Positions 44,219 to 52,037 of a DNA stretch of 64,000 nt are shown one piece after another. The stretch is from the IMG/VR virus record IMGVR_UViG_3300009430_000004, positions 62,001 to 126,000 of that record; one strand, 5' to 3'. The stretch is from a virus. Each line of letters starts with the position of its first letter. The stretch's first letter is position 1. The notes beneath the pieces were generated by a model. It was given only the letters and a program-made list of their open reading frames with translations, ran no database searches and was not told where the DNA came from. Made by a program: the position numbers and the translations under genes.

Positions 44219-44890
44219 ATGTTACCCGAAACAATTTTTCATAAATCTCCTTGGATAGAAGGGGAATATCAATACTTTGAAGATAATGACGGAACTAAAT
44301 GGAAAAGAAAATTTGATATGAGTGGTAGTAGTAACCATGGAAAATGGGAAAAAATAAGTGGAGGGGGAGAAAGGATGGAAAGAGTTGATAAAATTAACTA
44401 CTATTTAGACCAGGCTGAAGTTATTGCTGAAAGAAGCACATGTCTTAGAAGACAATATGGTGCTATAATAGTAAAGAATGACGAACCTATCGCATCAGGA
44501 TATAATGGAGCACCAAGAGGTGTCGTAAACTGTTGTGATGTTGAGTTCTGTATGAGAGAAATAAAGAATATTCCAGCAGGCGAACGATATGAAATGTGTC
44601 GTTCGGTACATGCTGAGATGAATGCAATGTTATCTGCTAAAAGGTCAGATATGATAGGTTCAACAATGTATCTAGTTGGACTCGATGTTGCTACAGGAAG
44701 TTATTCTAAATATAACAAACCCTGTAAAATATGCTCCAGAATGATAATTAATTCTGGCATAGAAGAAGTCGTAATGAGAATAGATAAACAAAACTATGAA
44801 ACCATAGTAACAGCTTCTCTTCAGAGTGAAATGGATGAAGAGATGATGATAATGGAATATGAAGCTAAGAAAATAAAGGAGGGAAAGTAA
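44219..44890 (+). CDS. dCMP deaminase with N-terminal extension
   Basis: Converts dCMP to dUMP, the substrate of thymidylate synthase. The zinc site is H131-A-E133 (SVHAEMNAM) with C169-K-I-C172 (KPCKIC), and YNGAPRGV near 95-102 is the usual substrate loop. The catalytic domain starts near residue 53; the first 52 residues are an extra segment. Two good starts exist: the ATG at 44219 after TAGGGGGTGTTTTAA, and M53 (44375) after GGAGGGGGAGAAAGG, so a short and a long form may both be made. It precedes the DHH gene by 4 nt. Confidence 0.85.
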   Translation: MLPETIFHKSPWIEGEYQYFEDNDGTKWKRKFDMSGSSNHGKWEKISGGGERMERVDKINYYLDQAEVIAERSTCLRRQYGAIIVKNDEPIASGYNGAPRGVVNCCDVEFCMREIKNIPAGERYEMCRSVHAEMNAMLSAKRSDMIGSTMYLVGLDVATGSYSKYNKPCKICSRMIINSGIEEVVMRIDKQNYETIVTASLQSEMDEEMMIMEYEAKKIKEGK

Positions 44891-44894
44891 AAAA

Positions 44895-45491
44895 ATGGGA
44901 TTAATTAAATTAATAACTCATGGAGATATGGACGGTATCTCATGTTATTTGATGGTTAAACTTATACCTAACCATAAGAATGTAGATGTTACATTTGAGG
45001 ATTACAACACAGTCAATAATACAATAATTATATTTGTTAACAGCGGAGAATATAAAAATTATTCTCATGTCTATGTAACTGACCTAGGAATTAGTGAAGA
45101 GGCTGCTGCTAAATTAGATTCTATTAAGGATGAGTGTATGGTTACATTCATAGACCACCATGATACTAATAAGTGGATAGCTGAAAAATATTCATGGGCT
45201 ACTGTTATTTCTACAGTAGACGGAAGAAAGATTTCTGCAACAAAACTAATATTTGATAAATATAATCAATATATGCCAATCAATTGCATAGGTCAAATAA
45301 GCCTTTTCGCAAGTCTCGTTAGCGATTATGACACCTACACATGGAAAGATGAGAATAAACAAGATCCTAAACTTCTACAGGATTTATTCTCAATTTACGG
45401 TAGGAATATTTTCCTTGAGAAGATGGAGCAAAGACTAGCTACAAACCAACCTATAATAACAGAAGACGATAAGTTCCTTTCTTATGATTGA
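44895..45491 (+). CDS. DHH-family phosphoesterase, catalytic part
   Basis: 198 residues containing the DHH catalytic domain: H9-G-D11-M-D13-G-I-S, VTDLG (D63), IDHHDT (D87-H88-H89) and LVSDYDT, which together bind two metal ions. Such enzymes cut short RNA or pAp-like nucleotides (NrnA/NrnB type) or other phosphodiesters. The normal C-terminal DHHA1 domain is missing here and is encoded by the next, overlapping frame (45484-45822). The pair may work as two chains or be one gene split by a frameshift. Confidence 0.75.
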   Translation: MGLIKLITHGDMDGISCYLMVKLIPNHKNVDVTFEDYNTVNNTIIIFVNSGEYKNYSHVYVTDLGISEEAAAKLDSIKDECMVTFIDHHDTNKWIAEKYSWATVISTVDGRKISATKLIFDKYNQYMPINCIGQISLFASLVSDYDTYTWKDENKQDPKLLQDLFSIYGRNIFLEKMEQRLATNQPIITEDDKFLSYD

Positions 45492-45822
45492 AAGACATCG
45501 TATTGATAGATATATCAAGTATAAGATGAAGGAAGTTATCTATAGAGAACTTAATGGATTTAAAGTCGGTATAGTATTTGCTGACCAATATGTGAGTGAA
45601 TTGGGAAATACTCTATGTGAAAAACTAGATATTGATATTGCGGCAATAGTTGATTTCAACTCAAAATGTATCAACTATAGATGTATTCGAGATGATATAC
45701 ATTTAGGGAAAGAATTCGCTTCACTATATGGTGGAGGGGGACACCCTAAGGCGGCAGGCAGTCAACTTACTAAGGAACTTATTAGTAGTGTAGCAGATAT
45801 GGTATTTACATTAGATAAATAG
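45484..45822 (+). CDS. DHHA1 domain, second part of the DHH phosphoesterase
   Basis: 112 residues ending with YGGGGHPKAAGS (about 79-90), the DHHA1 glycine-rich substrate loop, so it completes the protein before it. It starts at an ATG inside the last codons of that gene, in the +1 frame with an 8-base overlap (ATGATTGA). No ribosome binding site precedes it, so it needs coupled re-initiation or a frameshift. Reading straight through gives a natural-looking junction (KFLSYD then MIERHRID). Confidence 0.7.
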   Translation: MIERHRIDRYIKYKMKEVIYRELNGFKVGIVFADQYVSELGNTLCEKLDIDIAAIVDFNSKCINYRCIRDDIHLGKEFASLYGGGGHPKAAGSQLTKELISSVADMVFTLDK

Positions 45823-45841
45823 TAAATTCAAAACCGATGTT

Positions 45842-45851
45842 TATATATTAT
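45842..45851 (+). promoter_or_regulatory. TATATATTAT early-type promoter motif
   Basis: An exact copy ending 70 nt before the GTG at 45921. Confidence 0.55.
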
Positions 45852-45920
45852 AATAATAGATAGGGAGATAAGATATACCTATCTATTATTATAATTTTAT
45901 TCTGTGGGAGGAATTAAATC

Positions 45921-46667
45921 GTGGAAATTAAAAACAGTGTTGAAAAATTTATGGTAGTTGAAAGAAAGGTTCATGAACTTGTCATCTATATGGACAACAT
46001 GATTGAACTTGGTTCTATTAAAACATATGAAGACTTTAGGAAGACACTTAAAGAATATTATAAAAGTGAAAAATTCCTAGACACTTCTAGCCGTATGGGA
46101 GAACAAGCATCTATCTATATAGGTAATATGGTAAGCAGTTATATCATATGTAAGTGTGATGAGTTATTTGGTGCTAAGTTATGTCAGGAGAGTCTTAATG
46201 CAATTAAGAAGCTCGTTGAAAGCACCACAGTGTCATTCATTAATATTCTTAGCCCTTTAAGTATTTCGATGGTTAAATCAATACCAGAGGCTATGTTAGA
46301 ATATGCATGGATTTCCAAAATAACTGCTATGGCATGTGAAGAAAAATCTGTACAAACACGAGTTGATTTAATAACTCAGATTCATAGTCAAATAGAATCT
46401 GGACAAATTGATGTTTTAGTCATGGATCATAATCGTGTATTTGTAAAAGGTGTTGAAAATCAACAGCTTGTTGATACTTGTAGTAACTATAATCATTATA
46501 TTGATGAGATAGTGAAGCGACTAAATGAGAAAGGTGTTTATACGAATATAAACACAATGCATGATTTCTCCGAATTCCTTAATGAAGATATTGAATATAA
46601 CTATATAAGGGTTACTATATCGGGTAAAGGAAACTTGGATTTCATAGCAAAAGATTTCAATAAATAA
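45921..46667 (+). CDS. Unknown protein, 248 residues
   Basis: Starts at a GTG preceded by TTCTGTGGGAGGAATTAAAT, the same 20 bases as before the 28748 gene. The protein is helical in its N-terminal two-thirds, with a Ser/Leu-rich centre (FINILSPLSISMVKSIP), and has a mixed C-terminal part. No known motif or membrane helix. It is a single-gene early-type unit between a TATATATTAT motif and a terminator. Confidence 0.5.
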   Translation: MEIKNSVEKFMVVERKVHELVIYMDNMIELGSIKTYEDFRKTLKEYYKSEKFLDTSSRMGEQASIYIGNMVSSYIICKCDELFGAKLCQESLNAIKKLVESTTVSFINILSPLSISMVKSIPEAMLEYAWISKITAMACEEKSVQTRVDLITQIHSQIESGQIDVLVMDHNRVFVKGVENQQLVDTCSNYNHYIDEIVKRLNEKGVYTNINTMHDFSEFLNEDIEYNYIRVTISGKGNLDFIAKDFNK

Positions 46668-46670
46668 AAT

Positions 46671-46708
46671 AAAAAAATAAGGTGATTTAGGTCATCTTAT
46701 TTTTTTTC
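46671..46708 (+). terminator. Intrinsic terminator
   Basis: AAATAAGGTGA pairs with TCATCTTATTT around TTTAGG, followed by a T run. It closes the 45921-46667 unit. Confidence 0.82.
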
Positions 46709-46736
46709 TATTTTTGTAAAAAAATATAGACATGCT

Positions 46737-46748
46737 AACAAATATTTA
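46737..46748 (+). promoter_or_regulatory. AACA-N6-TA late-type element before thyA
   Basis: The sequence is AACA-AATATT-TA, ending 29 nt before the ATG at 46777. Confidence 0.58.
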
Positions 46749-46776
46749 ATAAATAAAGAAGGGGATGGTGGGTAAA

Positions 46777-47604
46777 ATGAATAAAGCCGACAGAATATTT
46801 AGAGAACTTTGTACAAATATTATGGAGAATGGGGTTAGCACAGAAGGTCAAAAAGTTAGACCAAAGTATGCAGATGGAACTCCTTCACACACATTATTTC
46901 TAAATCAAGTTTCAGAGGAATATGACATCTCCAAGGGAGAATTTCCAATAATAACTGTGAGACCAATTGCTTGGAAATTTGGGATAAAGGAAATCCTCTG
47001 GATATATCAGGATCAAACAAATGATTTAACCGTACTTAAAGAGAAGTATGGTATTGACTGGTGGGATGAGTGGAATGTTGGAGACAACACTATAGGACAA
47101 AGATATGGTGCAACTATCCGTAGATATGACTTGATGAATAAGTTATTAAACGGAATTAAAAATGAACCATATGGTCGTCGCCACATCATCAATTTATATC
47201 AATACGCTGACTTTGAAGAGACAAAAGGATTATTCCCATGTGCAATGGAGACTCATTGGACAGTTAGAGGAGAATTCCTTGATATGACAATGATTCAGCG
47301 TTCATCAGATTACTTAATGGCTAACCATATAAACAAAATGCAATACGTTGCATTACTTATGATGGTTGCTAAACACTGTGGCTACAAGCCAGGAAAGTTT
47401 GTACATTTCACTCAAAATGTACACATCTATGATAGACATGTTGAGCAAGCTAAAGAATTATTAGCTAGAGAGCCAAGAGATGCAAGTCCTCAACTTATCT
47501 TAGATACAGATAAGACAAACTTCTACGAGTTTACAATTGACGATTTTAAGATGATCGACTATGACCCAATTAAGCCAAATGTAAAGCTAGAAATAGCTAT
47601 ATAA
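46777..47604 (+). CDS. thyA: Thymidylate synthase (ThyA, clostridial type)
   Basis: Methylates dUMP to dTMP with methylenetetrahydrofolate. It has 275 residues from the ATG at 46777, which follows GGTGGGTAAA; the upstream ATG at 46765 touches its site. YGRRHIINLYQY holds the phosphate-binding Arg pair, LFPCAMETHW contains the nucleophilic Cys, and QRSSDYLMANHINKMQYVALL is the RSxD and Asn dUMP-binding region. HIYDRHVEQ matches the YxH nucleoside contact. The CAMETHW variant resembles the divergent ThyA of clostridia. It lies 10 nt before the DHFR gene that regenerates its cofactor. Confidence 0.9.
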   Translation: MNKADRIFRELCTNIMENGVSTEGQKVRPKYADGTPSHTLFLNQVSEEYDISKGEFPIITVRPIAWKFGIKEILWIYQDQTNDLTVLKEKYGIDWWDEWNVGDNTIGQRYGATIRRYDLMNKLLNGIKNEPYGRRHIINLYQYADFEETKGLFPCAMETHWTVRGEFLDMTMIQRSSDYLMANHINKMQYVALLMMVAKHCGYKPGKFVHFTQNVHIYDRHVEQAKELLAREPRDASPQLILDTDKTNFYEFTIDDFKMIDYDPIKPNVKLEIAI

Positions 47605-47614
47605 GAGGTGTGAG

Positions 47615-48121
47615 ATGACTGTTAAGAATATCAGTATGATTGTAGATGTAGATAATGAGAATGGGATAGGATATCGAAATAAGTTACTATGTCATATCTC
47701 AGAAGATTTAAAATACTTTAAGAAGATGACACATGGGAAGGCAATAGTAATGGGTCTTAACACATTCTTATCATTACCTAAGGCACCATTACCAAATAGG
47801 ATTAATATAGTCCTTACTACAAAAACGGCAGGATTTGCAGACCCCAATATTATAGTAATGCATTCAATTGAAAGCGTTATAAAATGGGCTGAAGCTAATC
47901 CTGAGATAGAAGTAATGATATGTGGTGGTGCATCAGTATATGAACAGTTCATGGAATATGCAAGTAAGTTATATGTAACTCATATAGCCCACACCTTTCA
48001 GGCAGATACATTCTTCCCAGGCTTTGATGATTGGGAACCTGTTTGGGTGCAAGCTGATAGAGAAAACTTAAAACACCAATATCCACATATATTTACTATA
48101 TATGAGAAAATCCAGGAATAA
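47615..48121 (+). CDS. folA: Dihydrofolate reductase
   Basis: Reduces dihydrofolate, the by-product of ThyA, with NADPH. 168 residues, close to the usual 160. GIGYRNKLLCHISEDLKYFKK is the active-site region with the acidic residue in SED; a Cys replaces the usual Trp. VMGLNTFLSLP and LPNRINIVLT hold the cofactor-binding Arg/Thr, and MICGGASVYEQF is the conserved Gly-Gly loop, followed by YVTHI. The ATG follows AAGAGGTGTGAG. It is in the same unit as thyA. Confidence 0.9.
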   Translation: MTVKNISMIVDVDNENGIGYRNKLLCHISEDLKYFKKMTHGKAIVMGLNTFLSLPKAPLPNRINIVLTTKTAGFADPNIIVMHSIESVIKWAEANPEIEVMICGGASVYEQFMEYASKLYVTHIAHTFQADTFFPGFDDWEPVWVQADRENLKHQYPHIFTIYEKIQE

Positions 48122-48135
48122 AAATCTAATGGGTA

Positions 48136-48147
48136 AACATCTAAGTA
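48136..48147 (+). promoter_or_regulatory. AACA-N6-TA late-type element before the holin
   Basis: The sequence is AACA-TCTAAG-TA, ending 29 nt before the ATG at 48176. Confidence 0.55.
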
Positions 48148-48175
48148 AAATATTTTATTAGAGGGGGTTACCACT

Positions 48176-48745
48176 ATGCCACAGGTAAACGTTGATTTAA
48201 CTCAGGTAGTTGTATCTGTAATCGGTATTATGATGACATGGATACTTTCAAAACTTTCCAAATGGATGGATGCAAAAGCAGAAGTAATTAAGCAGGCGAA
48301 CAAGAACGACAAGTTGGATAAATATGTTGATATTGCGAAGAATACAGTTCTCGACGCTGTAAAAGCTATCAACCAGTCAGTAGTTGATGACTTGAAAGAG
48401 AAATCCGCTGATGGTAAGCTTACAGACGCAGAGAAGGAAGATATTCTTTGGGAAGCAGTTGAAAATGTATTAGCATCTTTATCTGATAATTTGAAAGGTA
48501 CACTTGCTGCTGTTTATGGCGACTTACCAACATGGGTAAAAATCCAAGTTGAAAATGCAGTTATTCAGGAGAAAGAACGTAAGAGCGACCTTGTCAGCAT
48601 AACTGACCTGGCTAGCCAGTACGGTGAAATTCTAACTGAGGGATATGAAGAAGATACTGATGTAGAAGCTGATGCACAAGCAGAAGTTACTACAGGTGTA
48701 GTTGAAGAATCAACCGATAAGGTTGAAGAGGAAGCTAAAGGTTAA
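48176..48745 (+). CDS. LL-H-type phage holin
   Basis: 189 residues. Residues 7-26 (DLTQVVVSVIGIMMTWILSK region) form one transmembrane helix, followed by an amphipathic helical domain (WMDAKAEVIKQ, YVDIAKNTVLDAVKAINQ, then WVKIQVENAVIQEKE), the layout of the LL-H holin family. The tail (residues 155-189) is acidic and probably disordered. Holins pierce the membrane to time lysis. A late-type element lies upstream and a strong terminator downstream, so it is a separate late unit among early genes. No endolysin gene is seen next to it. Confidence 0.65.
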   Translation: MPQVNVDLTQVVVSVIGIMMTWILSKLSKWMDAKAEVIKQANKNDKLDKYVDIAKNTVLDAVKAINQSVVDDLKEKSADGKLTDAEKEDILWEAVENVLASLSDNLKGTLAAVYGDLPTWVKIQVENAVIQEKERKSDLVSITDLASQYGEILTEGYEEDTDVEADAQAEVTTGVVEESTDKVEEEAKG

Positions 48746-48755
48746 AGACAAAAGA

Positions 48756-48797
48756 GGGAAGAGCTGATGAAGCTCTTCCCACATATTTTATTTTTTT
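48756..48797 (+). terminator. Intrinsic terminator after the holin gene
   Basis: GGGAAGAGCT (48756-48765) pairs with AGCTCTTCCC (48771-48780) around GATGA, with a T tract a few bases on. Confidence 0.88.
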
Positions 48798-48803
48798 CTC
48801 GTT

Positions 48804-48813
48804 TATATATTAT
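48804..48813 (+). promoter_or_regulatory. TATATATTAT early-type promoter motif
   Basis: An exact copy ending 48 nt before the ATG at 48861. Confidence 0.6.
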
Positions 48814-48860
48814 ACAGACGTAGTTATATCACGATATGAGACAATTAAGGAGGAAATAAA

Positions 48861-49133
48861 ATGGATAATAAGGGCGTTCTTTTTGACGTTATAAACCATA
48901 TGAAAATAGGAGAAGTAGTAGATAAACATCTGCAACCTTTAGTGGGGATTACCACCAAAAATGTTGACAAATATGTAGGCGATATACTCGACGCCACAGT
49001 AGAAATGTCCATTTCAATCCTCAAGGGTCAAGGTAAGATGGTTATTGATGTTCCTATGACAGACAACTTTGCTAGAATTTATAAAATGAATATTCTAGCT
49101 AGAAATATTTGCGAGGTGATGATGCATGGCTAA
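48861..49133 (+). CDS. Unknown small protein, 90 residues
   Basis: Starts at an ATG after AAGGAGGAAATAAA. The protein is mostly helical with Val/Ile-rich strands in the second half. No known motif. It overlaps the next small gene by eight bases and the two form a small early-type unit. Confidence 0.5.
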   Translation: MDNKGVLFDVINHMKIGEVVDKHLQPLVGITTKNVDKYVGDILDATVEMSISILKGQGKMVIDVPMTDNFARIYKMNILARNICEVMMHG

Positions 49134-49281
49134 GAATAAAAGATTAAAAATAGAAGTTAAACCAACGCTTGGAGACATAGCTAGATATCACTCTCTCATT
49201 CAAGCGTATGAATTTGACGAGCATATAAGAGAGATAGCTCGTGAGACAGTAAAGGATTATCTTAAGAAGACCAACAGGTAG
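49126..49281 (+). CDS. Small basic helical protein, 51 residues
   Basis: The ATG lies within the last codons of the preceding gene, with GCGAGGTGATG as its site, so translation is coupled. The protein begins MAKNKRLKIEVKP and ends with a helix containing KDYLKKTNR. It is too short for a clear family but looks like a real gene from its site and coupling. Confidence 0.5.
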   Translation: MAKNKRLKIEVKPTLGDIARYHSLIQAYEFDEHIREIARETVKDYLKKTNR

Positions 49282-49324
49282 CAGATAAATATCATATCGT
49301 GGTATAACCATTTTTAAATTAAAT

Positions 49325-49334
49325 TATATATTAT
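49325..49334 (+). promoter_or_regulatory. TATATATTAT early-type promoter motif
   Basis: An exact copy ending 48 nt before the ATG at 49382. Confidence 0.6.
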
Positions 49335-49381
49335 TTACATAGCTACAAATCTATAAAAATAAATTTGGGGGGTAAGTAACC

Positions 49382-49795
49382 ATGAACGAACTGATTCAAT
49401 TATTAAACAAAGTTAACAACAGAGAGATACCTGTATCTTCTACAGTATCTCAGGATTTGCTAGAAGTTATTCAATGGTCTAAAAATAGACCTATAAGCAA
49501 AGAAACCGTTAGACAATATCTAATTGAAACAGACCGCTATGAGACAGAAGAAGACCTAGACCTATTCATGAGAGACTTGTTCACTATTTACGCAGTCGTT
49601 CATGAGCAGGAACATAGAAATCAGATATCAAATCTAGTTAAATCCACAGTGTTAACTGGAGGCGTTTTCGTACCGAACAACAATACAGTACGAGAATTAA
49701 TAAATTCTGGTTTTAGGTGTTATCCAGTTACTTATTCCAATGAGGGAATGGTATTGGGTATAATAACAAAGGTAGGACATATAGTCATAGCATAA
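49382..49795 (+). CDS. Unknown protein, 137 residues
   Basis: The ATG follows TGGGGGGTAAGTAACC. The first 95 residues are helical and acidic; the last 40 form a strand-rich part (TGGVFVPNNNTVRELINSG, GMVLGIITKVGHIVIA). No known domain. First gene of an early-type unit that continues with the 49817 gene. Confidence 0.5.
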   Translation: MNELIQLLNKVNNREIPVSSTVSQDLLEVIQWSKNRPISKETVRQYLIETDRYETEEDLDLFMRDLFTIYAVVHEQEHRNQISNLVKSTVLTGGVFVPNNNTVRELINSGFRCYPVTYSNEGMVLGIITKVGHIVIA

Positions 49796-49816
49796 AACAT
49801 ACAGGGGGACTGGGTT

Positions 49817-50062
49817 ATGTATTTGGGTGAGATATTGTCAGAAGTAGAAAAACATATGAAAGAAAATAAAGTGGCACTAGAAGATGCTGCTATAAATGTA
49901 CTAAACGGACTACCTGGTGGAAGGTTGCTCAATCTTGTTAAACAAGATACAATAAAATATCTATTACTCGGTAAAGAGGGGAAAACTAAATATAGATATT
50001 TTGAACCAGTATTAGAAATAGAAGATGGACATAACATATGCACATATGTTATATACGGCTAA
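49817..50062 (+). CDS. Unknown small protein, 81 residues
   Basis: The ATG follows CAGGGGGACTGGGTT, 21 nt after the previous stop. Helical N terminus with Glu/Lys pairs, then strands (KYRYFEPVLEIEDG). Its stop codon lies in the left arm of the following terminator. No known family. Confidence 0.5.
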   Translation: MYLGEILSEVEKHMKENKVALEDAAINVLNGLPGGRLLNLVKQDTIKYLLLGKEGKTKYRYFEPVLEIEDGHNICTYVIYG

Positions 50063-50091
50063 CATTCGTTAGCCGTTTTATATTTTTTTAG
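50055..50091 (+). terminator. Intrinsic terminator
   Basis: ACGGCTAAC (50055-50063) pairs with GTTAGCCGT (50068-50076) around ATTC, followed by T-rich sequence. Confidence 0.87.
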
Positions 50092-50102
50092 GAGGTGATA
50101 AA

Positions 50103-50342
50103 TTGTATAATGAAGATAAGATAAATCAATTGGATAGATTCGTTTCTGACCTAGCATTTCATTATGGACAGGTTGAAAATTTTACTCAATATCTTAACTT
50201 AGATGAAACTGATTCTAAAGTTGTTGAGACTGGATTAAAGATTATTAAAAAGAAAATAAAGAAAATGACAAAGTCTAGATCAGTTGAAGAACTGAAAGAA
50301 GTTGTTAAGGTTAAAAAAGTTCTTAAAGAAAGAAGTGATTAG
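50103..50342 (+). CDS. Unknown small protein with TTG start, 79 residues
   Basis: A perfect AGGAGGTGATAAA site lies before TTG at 50103, and no in-frame ATG is nearby, so TTG is the start. The C-terminal half is a highly charged Lys-rich helix (KIIKKKIKKMTKSR, then VVKVKKVLKERSD), which suggests binding to nucleic acid or an acidic partner. It is followed after three bases by the first of two tandem 155-residue paralogs. Confidence 0.55.
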   Translation: MYNEDKINQLDRFVSDLAFHYGQVENFTQYLNLDETDSKVVETGLKIIKKKIKKMTKSRSVEELKEVVKVKKVLKERSD

Positions 50343-50345
50343 GGG

Positions 50346-50813
50346 ATGAAATATTATATAGTATTAAGAAAAGATGGTAGCTACAGGGGGTTTACAACTA
50401 TCAAAGAAGTATTCGAAGATTTCACTAGGCAAAGGAATATGAAAGACTTCGAAGTATGTATAATGAATAAAAAGGATATGGAACCAAGACTGTTACAAGA
50501 AATAAACAGCAGTTATACTGAATTAGTACCCAATAGTGGTCTTTTAATGTTTCCTGATGAAGAGGAATACTTTATAGAAGGATTTAACCAATATCTCCTT
50601 GAGCTTAAAATGTATACATCATATCTATTAAAAGATATTCAATATATAGAATTTCAAGATAATGAAGAGAGAGATATAGTTATTAAAACTATAAAGATAA
50701 TCTATCAGATATTAAAAGACATTGAGGATGGTGAAAATAGTGATGCTTGTGTTGAGTATGACAGATATTTTAAAATGAAGGATATGGTTCAACACATAAT
50801 AAACCAATTCTAA
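50346..50813 (+). CDS. Tandem paralog A, 155 residues
   Basis: Begins MKYYIVLRKDGSYRGF and has the same length and layout as the next gene, which begins MKYYVIFSNKGKFLGY: an N-terminal strand hairpin, a Lys-rich middle, and an acidic helical half with the shared ending YDRYFKM/YDFYFNV and a hydrophobic tail. The two come from a tandem duplication with strong divergence. The ATG is close to AGGGG after the previous stop. Function unknown. Confidence 0.55.
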   Translation: MKYYIVLRKDGSYRGFTTIKEVFEDFTRQRNMKDFEVCIMNKKDMEPRLLQEINSSYTELVPNSGLLMFPDEEEYFIEGFNQYLLELKMYTSYLLKDIQYIEFQDNEERDIVIKTIKIIYQILKDIEDGENSDACVEYDRYFKMKDMVQHIINQF

Positions 50814-50825
50814 GAAGGTGTTTAT

Positions 50826-51293
50826 ATGAAATACTATGTTATCTTTAGTAATAAAGGTAAATTTTTAGGTTATAGTAAGGATAAAGAATTAGTAAATAAG
50901 TTAGTTAAAAGTCGAAAGAAAGACTCTCTCATCGTGCATACGATGAAAGAAAAGGAAGTAACACCTGACCTTAAAAAGAGGTTAGAACATGGAATATATG
51001 ATATTTCTATTTATAAAGATGAAAGAACAAAGGAGGAAATAGTATTATTTGTACAAGAAGAAATCCGAGCTTTCGATGAATTAAATGATAGGATAATAGC
51101 ATTTAGATCTGATTTAGATTTCTTGATACTTAACTGGAAATATATAAAATTTGATGATGATGAGAAAAAGATAGTTGACAAAATGTTAACAACTCTGGAT
51201 ACTATCATATCAGAGATAGACTATACTGAATGTCATATAGATTACGATTTCTATTTTAATGTAATAAAGTATCTAAAACAATTTTTATATTAA
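50826..51293 (+). CDS. Tandem paralog B, 155 residues
   Basis: The ATG follows AGAAGGTGTTTAT. See the similarity to the preceding gene: same length, MKYY start, a VHTMKEKEVTPDLKKRLE segment corresponding to VCIMNKKDMEPRLLQEIN, and a matching C-terminal D-Y-D/E-FYF motif. It is more basic than its partner. No enzyme motif is seen. Confidence 0.55.
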   Translation: MKYYVIFSNKGKFLGYSKDKELVNKLVKSRKKDSLIVHTMKEKEVTPDLKKRLEHGIYDISIYKDERTKEEIVLFVQEEIRAFDELNDRIIAFRSDLDFLILNWKYIKFDDDEKKIVDKMLTTLDTIISEIDYTECHIDYDFYFNVIKYLKQFLY

Positions 51294-51358
51294 GCATTCT
51301 CTAGTCTTTAACTTTATATAACAATACAATAAGAAATTATATAAGTGAAGGGGTGACT

Positions 51359-52030
51359 ATGATGAGGGTGCCAAAGATTGAGAATTATAATAATAGGAAC
51401 CTTATTGAACTTAAAAAGATTAAGGAAGTTCCCAAACTAACAAGAAATGTTATTCTCATGAATGATAAAGATAAAATAAAACTAATAAAGACTATTGAGA
51501 AAATCATAAGAGGGTCTCAAGAGTATAAGCAATATGTGCAATATCTTAGAGATGAGATTGATATGACACTTTGCTCTTTCTTCAATAAAATATCAAATAA
51601 GGAATCAAAAAGGATTTCGATCGAAATTCATCACGAACCTTTTACCTTATTCGATTTAACTCAAATAGTTTTGGAGAAGTGGATAGCTAATGAAGAAGAT
51701 GTTAATCCTATCATGATTGCAGAAGAAGTGATGAGAATACACTACAGGGGACAAGTCGGATTAATTCCTTTATCAATAACAGTTCATGAACTGGTTCACA
51801 ATGGTAAAATATTTATTCCATTGCAAAATGTATATGGTGATTTCATATCCTTCCTAGAAGAATATGACCCATATATTCCAAATGACTTAAAAGACATACT
51901 AGAAGTAAAATTAAAAATGTCAAAAGAAATTCAAGCACTAGATATGACATTGCTTGAGAAGAAATTTATCTATTTAGAAGTTGATGGGATGACATTCCCT
52001 CAACCAATCAATGATTTAGTTGAAGTGTAA
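51359..52030 (+). CDS. Unknown protein with a distant paralog at 60936
   Basis: About 223 residues from the ATG at 51359 (an ATG follows at 51362), with AGGGGTGACT as site. It shares an ordered set of motifs with the 60936-61583 protein: SxEYxxYxxYLRDEI near the N terminus, IEIHHEPFTLFDL, TVHELVHNGKIFIPL and YGDFISFLEEY. The HELVH stretch looks like a zinc-protease motif, but the paralog has HQEVH, so metal-protease activity is doubtful. It is closed by its own terminator. Function unknown. Confidence 0.55.
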   Translation: MMRVPKIENYNNRNLIELKKIKEVPKLTRNVILMNDKDKIKLIKTIEKIIRGSQEYKQYVQYLRDEIDMTLCSFFNKISNKESKRISIEIHHEPFTLFDLTQIVLEKWIANEEDVNPIMIAEEVMRIHYRGQVGLIPLSITVHELVHNGKIFIPLQNVYGDFISFLEEYDPYIPNDLKDILEVKLKMSKEIQALDMTLLEKKFIYLEVDGMTFPQPINDLVEV

Positions 52031-52037
52031 AAAAATT

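Noticed and set aside
40378-48121. Uracil-containing DNA, as in AR9, suggested by the promoter form
   Set aside because: The phage carries ThyA and dTMP kinase and I see no uracil-DNA glycosylase inhibitor in the window. The promoter match alone does not show base replacement.
51779-51830. HELVH zinc metalloprotease motif in the 51359 protein
   Set aside because: The paralog at 60936 has HQEVH at this place, so the catalytic Glu is not conserved, and no third ligand is clear.
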